64,000 bases of DNA, from positions 620,001 to 684,000 of the forward strand of contig OZ243951.1 of the NCBI GenBank assembly GCA_965214565.1, in the 5' to 3' direction. Positions 54,743 through 63,447 of this stretch are shown in pieces. The stretch comes from VXYK01 sp965214565 (lineage in GTDB: Bacteria > Actinomycetota > Acidimicrobiia > Acidimicrobiales > Aldehydirespiratoraceae). The first letter of the stretch is position 1. Each line of letters starts with the position of its first letter. The position numbers and the translations under genes are program-made. The notes under the pieces are model-generated. The model was not told the origin of the DNA. It did not search any database and saw only the letters and a program-made list of their open reading frames with translations.

Positions 54743-54811
54743 CCCCGAAGCCCACAAGCCTGTCGTCTCGAGCCGCAGCCTCGTACGGTGGCATTCGCTG
54801 ACCGAAGGCGG

Positions 54812-56131
54812 TTAACTCTGACGGTCGACTGAACCGCCGTAACCGGCGGTGCCCGAGGCTCCTGCGGCAGCGCCGAGGCGTTGCAGAGGCTTGGTGTGCG
54901 TTGATGGGGTCGGGGTGAACTCGACGGGCATGTGCTTCACACCGCCGATGAAATTGGAGCGCAGGTAGTCGAGGTCTCCGGCCAAGCGAATATCGGGCAG
55001 GCGTTGGGCGATGCCCTTGAACATCAGACGGATCTCCATCCGGGCAAGGTTGGCGCCGAGGCAGAAGTGGGGTCCGCCGCCTCCGAAACCGATGTGGTCG
55101 TTGGGTGTGCGCTCAATGTCGAAACTCCAGGGGTCGTCGAAGGCCCGCGGGTCGCGGTTGGCGGCGATATGCCACATCACGACCTTGTCGTCCTCTTTGA
55201 TCTTGACTCCGCCCACCTCGTAGTCCTGCATGGCCTGACGACGGAAATGAAGCACCGGTGTGGCCCAGCGCACCACCTCGTCGGCCATCGTCGGGGCGTA
55301 GCGATCCGGGTCTGAACGGTACTTCTCCCATTGTTCGGGGAACAGGAAGAAACCGTGCATGCCCCTGGTGACCGAGTTGCGGGTGGTCTCGTTGCCTGCC
55401 ACACAGAGCAGCAGGAAGAACATGTCGAACTCCATCTCTGTGAGCTTCTCACCGTCGATGTTCGCAGACAGCAGGGTGGTGATTATGTCGTCTGCGGGCT
55501 TGTCGCGCCGCTCGTTCTGCAGAGCGTTGGAATAGGCGAACAGCTCCATCGAAGAGGCCAGAAGATCTTCGCGTGAAGCCACCACGTCGGGATCGTCGCC
55601 GCCGATCATGGCGTTGGTCCAGTCGAAGATCTTCAAGCGGTCCTCCAGCGGGATGCCCATCATCTCCGCGATCGCCTGTAACGGAAGCTCGGCGCTCAGA
55701 TCCTCGACGAAGTCGGCATGGCCCTGCTCGCACACCTTGTCGATGATCATGTCGGTGCGATTCAGCAGGTAGTCCTCCAAAAGGTTGATCATCCGCGGCG
55801 TGAAACCGCGACTTACGATGCGGCGATAGCGGGTGTGTTTGGGAGGATCGAGCGACAGCATCGTGTCGCTACTGAATTCATCGATTGCATCCGCCCGGTT
55901 CCGCTCGGTCATCTGAGTGCCGCCGCGGTTCGATGAGAACGCCTCGGCGTTGCGGTTGATTTCCTTGAGGTGCTCAAGCCGAGTGATCGCCCAGAATCCA
56001 GGACCCCTGTCCCCCTCGTCTATCCAGTGGATTCCGGGGTCGGTCTCTCGCAGACGCTCGAGCATGTCGTGGTGTTCCTGTCGCTGGAACGCATCCATGT
56101 CCCACAGATCAACACCATCAGTAACTGCCAT
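54812..56131 (-). CDS. Cytochrome P450 (CYP125/142-like bacterial type)
   Basis: A 439-residue soluble P450: oxygen-activation helix LLLCVAGNETTRNS, ExxR in DEVVRWATPVLHFRRQ, haem loop IGFGGGGPHFCLGANLAR. DTMLSLDPPKHTRYRRIVSRGF is the usual N-terminal motif region (around residues 88-109). The overall wording resembles actinobacterial sterol/alkyl-chain hydroxylases of the CYP125/142/124 group, an assignment by recollection. It needs ferredoxin and reductase partners that are not encoded nearby. The neighbouring citrate synthase and methylmalonyl-CoA genes fit side-chain oxidation ending in propionyl-CoA. Confidence 0.9.
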   Translation of the reverse strand: MAVTDGVDLWDMDAFQRQEHHDMLERLRETDPGIHWIDEGDRGPGFWAITRLEHLKEINRNAEAFSSNRGGTQMTERNRADAIDEFSSDTMLSLDPPKHTRYRRIVSRGFTPRMINLLEDYLLNRTDMIIDKVCEQGHADFVEDLSAELPLQAIAEMMGIPLEDRLKIFDWTNAMIGGDDPDVVASREDLLASSMELFAYSNALQNERRDKPADDIITTLLSANIDGEKLTEMEFDMFFLLLCVAGNETTRNSVTRGMHGFFLFPEQWEKYRSDPDRYAPTMADEVVRWATPVLHFRRQAMQDYEVGGVKIKEDDKVVMWHIAANRDPRAFDDPWSFDIERTPNDHIGFGGGGPHFCLGANLARMEIRLMFKGIAQRLPDIRLAGDLDYLRSNFIGGVKHMPVEFTPTPSTHTKPLQRLGAAAGASGTAGYGGSVDRQS

Positions 56132-56208
56132 GTTGGGCCTCGCTTCGCTCTCGTTTAATTTGTCTTCCTGCGAAGGAACTTATATCAGGCACACGGCCAA
56201 CGAGAAAT

Positions 56209-57324
56209 TCAGACAACGGGAGCCGCGGCCGGTTCAGGACCGACATAGCGCGCGCTGGGACGCATGATCTTGCCCTCGGCGTGCTGTTCGACCACATGAG
56301 CCGACCAACCGACCGATCGGCTGACCGAGAAAGTCGGTGTGAACATCTCGCGGGGCAAGCCGACCAGTTCCAGAACCACGCCGGCCCAGAACTCGACATT
56401 GGTGACGATCCGCTGGTCGGGTCGCCACTCTGACAACACCGCGAGGATCTCACCTTCGATTCCCGCAGCACGTTCCACGAGGTCACCACCAAGCCGCTCC
56501 GCGGCCTCTCGCAGCACCACCCCACGGGGATCCTCAGCCCGATACACGGCATGACCGAACCCCATGATCTTGTCTCCGGCAGCGAGACGGGCACGGGTCC
56601 AGTCAGCGGCCGAAGACGGATCTCCGATCTCGTCGATCATCTGCATGCATCGACTCGGTGCTCCACCATGCAAGGGCCCCGTGAGAGCTCCTACCGAGGC
56701 GACCAGCGAACCCGCCATGTCCGCTCCCGTGCTTGCCACCACGCGGCCTGTGAAAGTCGAGGCATTGAAGCCATGATCCAGAGTTGCAACCAGGTACTGC
56801 TCAATGACACGTTCAGACTCTGCGCTGGGAATCGAGTCACTCACCATTCGGAAATAGTCCGCGGCATGGCTAAGGGAAGGGTCAGGATCCACCGGCGTCA
56901 ACCCCTGCCGCCGTCGATAGTGGCGAGCGAGGATCGTCGGCACGATCGCGGCGAGGCGCACGGCGTCACCGTGTATCTGCTCCGCGCTGCGGTCGAGCAT
57001 CGGGCCACGGGACTCGTAGTCGCCCACCGCCAGCAATCCGATCCGAAGAGCTGCCATCGGATCGCCGACCCAACGGGCGCTCTCGTCAACAAACTGCGAG
57101 GTCGATTCAGGCAGCGCTCGCAACGGACCAGGATCGAGACGCGGCACTTCAGGCGGAAGCGCACCGTCAATCTGCAAGGTCCAGACATCTTCGAGCGACC
57201 GGGTACGGGCGAGTTCCGCGGCGTCGTACTGTCGATAGTGGAAGTATCCCTCCTGGCCCCTCACCGCGCCCAGCACCGTGTTTGCCACCGCTAAGCCCTT
57301 CAGTCCAGGCGGCGCGATCTCCAT
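56209..57324 (-). CDS. Citrate synthase family enzyme (citrate or 2-methylcitrate synthase)
   Basis: A 371-residue enzyme with the three catalytic regions: LDHGFNASTFTGRVVAST, GALTGPLHGGAPSRCMQMI and FGHAVYRAEDPRG (His and Asp). It condenses acetyl-CoA or propionyl-CoA with oxaloacetate. The length and FGHAVYRAEDPR wording suit the short citrate/methylcitrate synthase group; specificity cannot be fixed. ATG 57324 has AAGGAG upstream. It is followed by the P450 and preceded by meaB, placing it in a propionyl-CoA context. Confidence 0.88.
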   Translation of the reverse strand: MEIAPPGLKGLAVANTVLGAVRGQEGYFHYRQYDAAELARTRSLEDVWTLQIDGALPPEVPRLDPGPLRALPESTSQFVDESARWVGDPMAALRIGLLAVGDYESRGPMLDRSAEQIHGDAVRLAAIVPTILARHYRRRQGLTPVDPDPSLSHAADYFRMVSDSIPSAESERVIEQYLVATLDHGFNASTFTGRVVASTGADMAGSLVASVGALTGPLHGGAPSRCMQMIDEIGDPSSAADWTRARLAAGDKIMGFGHAVYRAEDPRGVVLREAAERLGGDLVERAAGIEGEILAVLSEWRPDQRIVTNVEFWAGVVLELVGLPREMFTPTFSVSRSVGWSAHVVEQHAEGKIMRPSARYVGPEPAAAPVV

Positions 57325-57462
57325 GGTTGTTGCTCCTTGTCTGCGAGTTTCTTGGCGACGTGCCGACGCAATCGAAACTCAACAAGTCTGCGCGACGCTC
57401 CGAATCGATTCCGCCGCACTCAATGGTGCCGCGAATACGAGCAAAACAACAACGCCGACACC

Positions 57463-58464
57463 TCAACCGTCGAGCAGGCGGTCCACGGCAACACTCGGGC
57501 TGATCTCTCCAGCCACAACCGAGGCTTCCAACTCTTCGTTGCGCGCCGCGAACCCCGGATCAGCGGTGATTCGCTCCAGAAGCCGCTCGCGCACCATGGC
57601 GCGCATCCAATTGAGCATCTGGTCTCTTCGGCGTTGATCCCGTTCACCCGACTCTCCAAGCATTCGGCGATGCATCTGCACCAACTCCCATATCTCATCG
57701 AGTCCCTCACCGCTGAGCGCTGAACAGGTAACGACAGGTGTGCTCCAGTTCGGGCTCTGGGGTGCCAACAGATGCATCGCTCGGCGATAGTCGGCTGCCG
57801 CGAGTTCGGCACGTTGGGCGTTGTCGCCATCGGCCTTGTTGACAGCCACGAGATCGGCCAACTCCAAGATCCCTTTCTTGATGCCCTGCATTTCATCACC
57901 CGCTCCAGGGAGCATCAGCACCATGAAGATGTCGACCAGAGAATGAACCACCGTCTCGGACTGCCCCACACCGACCGTCTCAACAATGATCGGGTCGTAA
58001 CCGGCCGCTTCCAGTACCAGCATCGACTCGCGTGTCGAGCGCGCCACCCCCCCGAGGGTGCCCGACGACGGTGCGGGCCTGATGAAGGCCAGGTCGTCAA
58101 CGGAAAGTCTCGACATTCTCGTCTTGTCCGCAAGGATCGAACCGCCGCTGAGCGAACTTGAAGGATCGACTGCCACAACCGCGACACGATGATTCTGCGC
58201 GGTGAGCTTCGAGCCGAACGCCTCAATGAACGTCGACTTGCCCACACCGGGCACACCGGTTATCCCGATCCGGTCAGCGTTGCCTGTGCGCGGCAGCAAC
58301 ACCTCCAGCAGGGTGGCGGCTCTCCGGCGATCCTCGGGCAACCTCGACTCAACAAGGGTTATGGCGCGGCCGATCGCACTCCGATCACCGGCGATAACCG
58401 CTTCGCCAAGATCGCGATCGCCCCTGTCCGAGGCGGGATCGTTGTCTGAGATTTCCTTTGCCAT
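57463..58464 (-). CDS. meaB: Methylmalonyl-CoA mutase-associated GTPase MeaB
   Basis: A 333-residue G3E-type GTPase: G1 GITGVPGVGKSTF, then VDPSSSLSGGSILADKTRM, G3 VETVGVGQSE, G4 NKAD, with a C-terminal dimerisation helix. It guards loading and repair of adenosylcobalamin in methylmalonyl-CoA mutase, which is encoded just beyond the SnoaL-like gene (59085-61238). It is transcribed toward the citrate synthase gene, in the same direction as mutB. Confidence 0.92.
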   Translation of the reverse strand: MAKEISDNDPASDRGDRDLGEAVIAGDRSAIGRAITLVESRLPEDRRRAATLLEVLLPRTGNADRIGITGVPGVGKSTFIEAFGSKLTAQNHRVAVVAVDPSSSLSGGSILADKTRMSRLSVDDLAFIRPAPSSGTLGGVARSTRESMLVLEAAGYDPIIVETVGVGQSETVVHSLVDIFMVLMLPGAGDEMQGIKKGILELADLVAVNKADGDNAQRAELAAADYRRAMHLLAPQSPNWSTPVVTCSALSGEGLDEIWELVQMHRRMLGESGERDQRRRDQMLNWMRAMVRERLLERITADPGFAARNEELEASVVAGEISPSVAVDRLLDG

Positions 58465-58514
58465 CCCTGCCGACGTTACCGTTTCGTCCTAGCCGAACAA
58501 GACTAGGAAAGAAC

Positions 58515-59024
58515 ATGTCATCCAGCGACACCAGCCCGACCGCCGCCAATGAAGCCACAAGCGATGAATCCGTTGTCTTTGACCGTGCCGAGATCTCAAA
58601 GACGATCGAGCGTTACCTGCAACTGAGGCGGGCCGCTATCGCAGGCGAGATCCCGTGGAGCGAACTCAAAGAAGTGTTCACCGACGACGTTGTGTTCGTC
58701 GATTCCATGTGGGGCCGTCATCAGGGTGTCGACAACCTCGTGAAGTTTCTCGACGACTCCATGAAAGGTCTGCAGGACTGGGATTTCCCGCATTTCTGGG
58801 AGGCCATCGACGGCAACCGGGTCTTCCTGCGTTGGAGCAACCGCATTCCCGGCGCCGGAGAGGACAACATGGGTCTGTCGGTCCTCGTGTATGCCGGTGA
58901 CGGCAAATTCTCCTATGAAGAAGACCTGTACTCCGAGAGCCACCTCATGAAGGTGATGAAACAGAGCGGTTGGCGCCCGTCGCAGCCGATGATGGTGCCT
59001 CCCGCCGACCGGGAATGGGTCTGA
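58515..59024 (+). CDS. SnoaL-like (NTF2 fold) protein
   Basis: A 169-residue protein: ISKTIERYLQLRRAAIAG, ELKEVFTDDVVFVDSMWG, QGVDNLVKFLDDSM and FLRWSNRIPG fit the SnoaL/NTF2-like cone fold, which binds small hydrophobic ligands or acts as an isomerase/hydrolase. ATG 58515 after AGGAAAG. It lies on the opposite strand between meaB and mutB, splitting them. No catalytic residues can be assigned confidently. Confidence 0.75.
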   Translation: MSSSDTSPTAANEATSDESVVFDRAEISKTIERYLQLRRAAIAGEIPWSELKEVFTDDVVFVDSMWGRHQGVDNLVKFLDDSMKGLQDWDFPHFWEAIDGNRVFLRWSNRIPGAGEDNMGLSVLVYAGDGKFSYEEDLYSESHLMKVMKQSGWRPSQPMMVPPADREWV

Positions 59025-59032
59025 CGAGTCCC

Positions 59033-59053
59033 TCGGCAGGGCTGTTCTGCCGA
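59033..59053 (+). terminator. Hairpin between convergent SnoaL-like and mutB genes
   Basis: TCGGCAG (59033-59039) and CTGCCGA (59047-59053) form a perfect 7-bp stem with a 7-base loop just past the stop codon of the plus-strand gene. There is no strong T-run, so this is a possible bidirectional terminator. Confidence 0.4.
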
Positions 59054-59084
59054 TTCTCCCGCAACCGGACTACACAGTGCCGGT

Positions 59085-61238
59085 CTATAACAGGTCGAGC
59101 AGTTCTGTTGCAGCATCAGCGATGACCGTTCCCGGGGGGTAGACAGCCAACGCGCCCATCTCCAGCAGGGTCTCAACGTCATCTGGGGGAATTACTCCGC
59201 CGACAGTGATTTTGATGTCTGGACGGCCGAGCCGTCGCAACTCACCGATCAACTCCGGCACCATGGTCAGATGGCCGGCGGCCAACGACGAGGCGCCCAC
59301 CACATGGACATCGGCTTCAACTGCTTGACGTGCCACCTCGGCCGGGGTCTGGAACAGCGGACCGATGTCGACATCGAAACCGAGGTCTGCGAAAGCTGTG
59401 GCGATCACCTTCTGGCCGCGGTCATGGCCGTCCTGGCCCATCTTCGCCACCAGGATGCGAGGACGACGGCCACGATCCTGCGCGAACGCCTCGACCCGTT
59501 CCCTGACCCTGCTGATGGATTCGTCTTCGGCACCCATTTCGGCTCGGTACACCCCTTCGATCGTACGGATCTGCGCTACATGACGACCGTAGACGTTTTC
59601 TAGCGCATCGCTGATCTCTCCCACCGTTGCCTTTTCGCGCGCCGCGTCTATTGCGAGGGCCAGAAGGTTGCCCTCGCCGCTCTCTGCTGCCATGGTCAGC
59701 GCATCCAGGGCTGACTCCACGCTCGACTGGTCGCGCTCGGCTCGCAACAGCTCGAGCTTGGCGATCTGGGAGGCTCGCACATCGGCGTTGTCGATCTTGA
59801 GGACGTCTACCTCCCCGCGGAGACTCGACCGCGGATCGAGCCGGTACTTGTTGACCCCGATCACAGCCTGAGTCCCGGAGTCGATGCGGGCTTGGGTTCG
59901 TGCGGCCGCCTCCTCGATTCGCATCTTGGGTATCCCCGCCTGAATGGCTGCGGCCATCCCACCGATTCCCTCGACCTCGCTGATGTGACCCCAGGCGACT
60001 CTGGCGAGGTCACAGGTCAGTCTCTCGACATGGTAGCTGCCTCCCCATGGGTCGACCGTGCGGGTCGTGCCGCTCTCCTGTTGCAGGAACAACTGGGTGT
60101 TGCGCGCTATGCGAGCGGAGAAGTCGGTGGGCAGTCCGAGCGCCTCGTCGAGAGCATTGGTGTGCAGCGACTGGGTGTGCCCCTGCGTGGCCGCCATCGC
60201 CTCCACACAGGTACGAACTACGTTGTTGTAGACGTCCTGGGCGGTGAGGCTCCAGCCGCTGGTCTGGGAGTGCGTCCGCAACGACAGCGACTTAGGATTC
60301 TTCGGACCGAACTGCGACATCAACTCGGCCCACAACAGTCGGGCCGCGCGGAGTTTTGCCACCTCCATGAAGAAGTCCATGCCGATACCCCAAAAGAAGC
60401 TGAGACGGGGCGCGAACGAGTCGACCGGGAGACCCGCCGAAATCCCCGCCCGCACGTACTCGATCCCGTCAGCGAGCGTGTAGGCGAGTTCGAGGTCGGC
60501 GGTCGCTCCGGCTTCTTGGATGTGGTATCCCGAAATCGAGATCGAATTGAACTTCGGCATCTGCGCCGACGTGTAAGCGAAGATGTCGGAGATGATCCGC
60601 ATGCTCGGTGCCGGAGGGTAGATGTAGGTGTTGCGGACCATGAACTCTTTCAGAATGTCGTTCTGGATCGTCCCCGTAAGTTGGCGCGGTTCCACTCCCT
60701 GCTCCTCCGCAGCCACCACATAGAGGGCCAGTACCGGGAGTACTGCACCGTTCATCGTCATGGAGACGCTCATCTGGTCCAGCGGGATCCCCTCGAACAG
60801 TTGCCGCATGTCGAGGATCGAGTCGATCGCAACGCCGGCCATTCCGACATCGCCGGCCACACGGGGATTGTCGGAGTCGTAGCCGCGATGTGTCGCCAGA
60901 TCGAAAGCGATGGAGAGCCCCTTCTGGCCTGCAGCCAGGTTGCGGCGGTAGAACGCGTTGGACTCCTCGGCGGTCGAGAACCCCGCGTACTGCCGGATGG
61001 TCCATGGCTGGTTCACATACATCGTCGGGTAAGGGCCGCGCAGGAACGGCGCGAACCCCGGCAGGGAGTGAGGGAAATCCAACTCGGCGGTGTCTGCGGG
61101 AGTTGCGACCGCGCAGACGTCGATTCCCTCCGGCGTCGCGCTGAGATGGGCCCGGCCAGCGGCTATCTGTTCGCTGCTGAGCCCGCTGAGTTCCCCGTTA
61201 TCGAGGTCGACCGTCGTGAAATCGGGGATCACGCTCAT
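59085..61238 (-). CDS. mutB: Methylmalonyl-CoA mutase, large (catalytic) subunit
   Basis: A 717-residue adenosylcobalamin enzyme interconverting methylmalonyl-CoA and succinyl-CoA. The N-terminal TIM barrel carries YPTMYVNQPWTIRQYAGF and FDLATHRGYDSDNPRV. The C-terminal B12 domain (~585-717) carries the base-off His motif KMGQDGHDRGQKV, then VGASSLAAGH and VGGVIPPDD. The length fits MutB of the MutAB heterodimer, but no mutA lies beside it; the upstream neighbour starts 76 bases away on the other strand. The partner may be elsewhere, or the enzyme may be homodimeric. No cobalamin riboswitch fits in that gap. Confidence 0.93.
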   Translation of the reverse strand: MSVIPDFTTVDLDNGELSGLSSEQIAAGRAHLSATPEGIDVCAVATPADTAELDFPHSLPGFAPFLRGPYPTMYVNQPWTIRQYAGFSTAEESNAFYRRNLAAGQKGLSIAFDLATHRGYDSDNPRVAGDVGMAGVAIDSILDMRQLFEGIPLDQMSVSMTMNGAVLPVLALYVVAAEEQGVEPRQLTGTIQNDILKEFMVRNTYIYPPAPSMRIISDIFAYTSAQMPKFNSISISGYHIQEAGATADLELAYTLADGIEYVRAGISAGLPVDSFAPRLSFFWGIGMDFFMEVAKLRAARLLWAELMSQFGPKNPKSLSLRTHSQTSGWSLTAQDVYNNVVRTCVEAMAATQGHTQSLHTNALDEALGLPTDFSARIARNTQLFLQQESGTTRTVDPWGGSYHVERLTCDLARVAWGHISEVEGIGGMAAAIQAGIPKMRIEEAAARTQARIDSGTQAVIGVNKYRLDPRSSLRGEVDVLKIDNADVRASQIAKLELLRAERDQSSVESALDALTMAAESGEGNLLALAIDAAREKATVGEISDALENVYGRHVAQIRTIEGVYRAEMGAEDESISRVRERVEAFAQDRGRRPRILVAKMGQDGHDRGQKVIATAFADLGFDVDIGPLFQTPAEVARQAVEADVHVVGASSLAAGHLTMVPELIGELRRLGRPDIKITVGGVIPPDDVETLLEMGALAVYPPGTVIADAATELLDLL

Positions 61239-61314
61239 CGCTTCACCGTAGCGGCCACACCAGCGCAGGCGGCAATGTCGTGTCGCCGCACCCAGGGACT
61301 ACGGTCTTTGCAGA

Positions 61315-63243
61315 ATGTCTGAATCTATGGTGTCCCGGCCAGCCGCTCCGAGTTCGGCAACGTCGACGAAGAGCTACGTCCTGGGGATCAGCGCTTTCTA
61401 CCACGACAGCGCCGCGGCGCTGCTGTGCGACGGCGAACTGGTCGCCGCGGCTCAAGAGGAGCGATTCACCCGCACTAAGCACGACGCCGGATACCCCAGA
61501 AACGCCATCGCCTGGTGCCTTCACGACGCAGGGGTGGGTCCCGACGAACTCGAAGCGGTCGTGTTCTATGAGAAACCACTCACCACTTTCGTACGGTTGA
61601 TCCGCACCTACCTGAAGGTCGGGATCAGGGGCTTCTCGTCGTTCCGCGAGGCGATCCCGCTGTGGGTGCGCCAGAAACTGTGGATCCCTCTGGAGATCGA
61701 ACGAGGCCTGAAGCAGCTCGGTTACACGCCGCCGAAACAGACCTGGTTCACGGAGCATCATGAGAGTCACGCTGCCAGCGCGTTCTTTCCGTCACCCTTC
61801 AACTCCGCAGCCATCGTCACCTTCGACGGAGTCGGCGAGTGGGCCACGAGTTCAATCGGAGCCGGGCACGGCAACGAGATCTCCTTGATCGAACAGATCG
61901 ACTTCCCACATTCGCTGGGCATGCTCTACTCAGCGTTCACCTATTTCTGCGGGTTCAGAGTCAACAGCGGGGAATACAAGCTCATGGGGCTGGCTCCCTA
62001 CGGCGAACCGATCTACGCCGACACCATCCGCGACCACCTCCTCAACCTCCGAGCGGACGGATCGTTCAGCTTGGACCTCAGCTACTTCGACTACTTGACC
62101 GGTCTGCAGATGACCAACGACCGCTTCGCCAACCTGTTCGGCGGGCCACCGCGCTCGCCGGAGTCGGAGATCACCAAGCGGGAGATGGATCTGGCGGCAT
62201 CGGTACAGGTCGTCACCGAGGAGGTTGTTCTGGCGATCGCACGACGAGCTCAGGAAATAACCGGCGAACGCAACCTGGTGCTCGCCGGTGGCGTGGCCCT
62301 CAACTGTGTCGCCAACGGCCGGTTGCTGCGCGAGGGCATCTTCGAACGGATCTGGATGCAGCCTGCTGCAGGCGACGCCGGTGGCGCGGTCGGTGCGGCA
62401 TATCTCGGTTGGCACCGGATCATGGGCGAGGAGCGAACCGTCGAATCCGACCATTTGAACGACAAGATGCGCGGCGCCTATCTCGGGCCGTCGTTCGACA
62501 GCGACGAGATCGGCGCTTGGCTCGATGCCTCGGGCCTTCCACACGAGACTCTGCACCGAAGCGCCCGAGCCGAGCGCATCGCCGCGGAGATCGACGCCGG
62601 TCGCGTCGTCGGCCTGTTCGCCGGACCGATGGAATTCGGACCCCGTGCACTGGGCCATCGCTCGATACTCGGGGACGCCAGATCCACCAGGATGCAGTCG
62701 ACGATGAACCGCAAGATCAAATATCGTGAGTCGTTCCGGCCGTTCGCGCCGGCGGTGCTCGAGGAGCAAGCCCAGCAGTGGTTCGACCTGTCGGTGCCAT
62801 CCCCCTACATGCTGCTGGTAGCGCCGGTGGCCGACAGTCGGCTCGACAACGCGGCGGTGCGGGCCCGACGAGAAACATACAAACGTCGATTGGACACGGG
62901 CGAGTCGGACCTCCGCGAATGGGTGAACGAGCGACGCTCCGAGATTCCTGCGGTGACCCATGTTGACGGCTCGGCACGGGTGCAGACGGTCAACGCCGAA
63001 CGCAACCCCCGCCTGTACGAGATCCTCAAAGCCTTCGAGGCGCGCACCGGCTGTGGCGTGGTCATCAACACGTCGTTCAACGTCAGGGGAGAACCAATCG
63101 TCTGCACACCTGACGACGCCTACCGCTGCTTCATGCGAACCGAAATGGACGTGCTCGTTCTGGAGGATCACATTCTGGTAAAGAACGAACAACCCGAGTG
63201 GCCCGAGACCGACGACTGGCGCCAAGCCTTCAAGTTGGATTAG
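61315..63243 (+). CDS. Carbamoyltransferase, NodU/CmcH/TobZ family
   Basis: A 642-residue two-domain enzyme. The N-terminal Kae1/YrdC-type ATPase-fold domain (~20-385) has GISAFYHDSAAALL, the metal-binding EHHESHAASAFF, FDGVGEWATSS and VLAGGVALNCVANGRL. The C-terminal domain (~400-600) has MEFGPRALGHRSILGD, FRPFAPAVL and NTSFNVRGEPIV. It makes carbamoyl-adenylate from carbamoyl phosphate and ATP and transfers the carbamoyl group to a hydroxyl of a sugar or natural product. It is followed by a tiny DUF5989-type gene and a SxtJ-like gene, a recurring set in envelope or polysaccharide loci. Confidence 0.92.
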   Translation: MSESMVSRPAAPSSATSTKSYVLGISAFYHDSAAALLCDGELVAAAQEERFTRTKHDAGYPRNAIAWCLHDAGVGPDELEAVVFYEKPLTTFVRLIRTYLKVGIRGFSSFREAIPLWVRQKLWIPLEIERGLKQLGYTPPKQTWFTEHHESHAASAFFPSPFNSAAIVTFDGVGEWATSSIGAGHGNEISLIEQIDFPHSLGMLYSAFTYFCGFRVNSGEYKLMGLAPYGEPIYADTIRDHLLNLRADGSFSLDLSYFDYLTGLQMTNDRFANLFGGPPRSPESEITKREMDLAASVQVVTEEVVLAIARRAQEITGERNLVLAGGVALNCVANGRLLREGIFERIWMQPAAGDAGGAVGAAYLGWHRIMGEERTVESDHLNDKMRGAYLGPSFDSDEIGAWLDASGLPHETLHRSARAERIAAEIDAGRVVGLFAGPMEFGPRALGHRSILGDARSTRMQSTMNRKIKYRESFRPFAPAVLEEQAQQWFDLSVPSPYMLLVAPVADSRLDNAAVRARRETYKRRLDTGESDLREWVNERRSEIPAVTHVDGSARVQTVNAERNPRLYEILKAFEARTGCGVVINTSFNVRGEPIVCTPDDAYRCFMRTEMDVLVLEDHILVKNEQPEWPETDDWRQAFKLD

Positions 63244-63263
63244 AGAGCCTGCTGGATTGATTG

Positions 63264-63437
63264 ATGCTTGCTCTGCGATTCCGCCACTTCGCCCGCCTCG
63301 TCCGAGACTTGACCGGCTTTGCGGTGCTGAATCGGGTGTGGTGGCTGATCCCGGTGATGGTCGTGCTGGCAGTGGTCACGGTCTTCATCGTGGTGGGCCA
63401 GGCCGCCGCGCCCTACACGCTCTACACGGTCTTCTGA
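63264..63437 (+). CDS. DUF5989-type 57-residue membrane protein
   Basis: A short gene starting at ATG 63264, 20 bases after the carbamoyltransferase stop, and ending at TGA 63435-63437. The N-terminal amphipathic part (RFRHFARLVRDLTGF) is followed by one membrane helix (NRVWWLIPVMVVLAVVTVF, then IVVGQAAAPYTLYTVF). This wording (WWL.P....L......V..Q..A...YTLF) is what I know from DUF5989 proteins that accompany NodU-type carbamoyltransferases. It is likely a small membrane subunit of the same complex; the function is undescribed. Confidence 0.8.
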   Translation: MLALRFRHFARLVRDLTGFAVLNRVWWLIPVMVVLAVVTVFIVVGQAAAPYTLYTVF

Positions 63438-63447
63438 TGCCGCTGCC

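Noticed and set aside
61239..61314. Possible cobalamin riboswitch upstream of mutB; the nrdA leader was examined for one as well.
   Set aside because: The mutB gap is only 76 bases and shared with a divergent gene; no B12-box-like element was recognised at either site.
59892..61322. Plus-strand ORF of 476 codons.
   Set aside because: Antisense of mutB.
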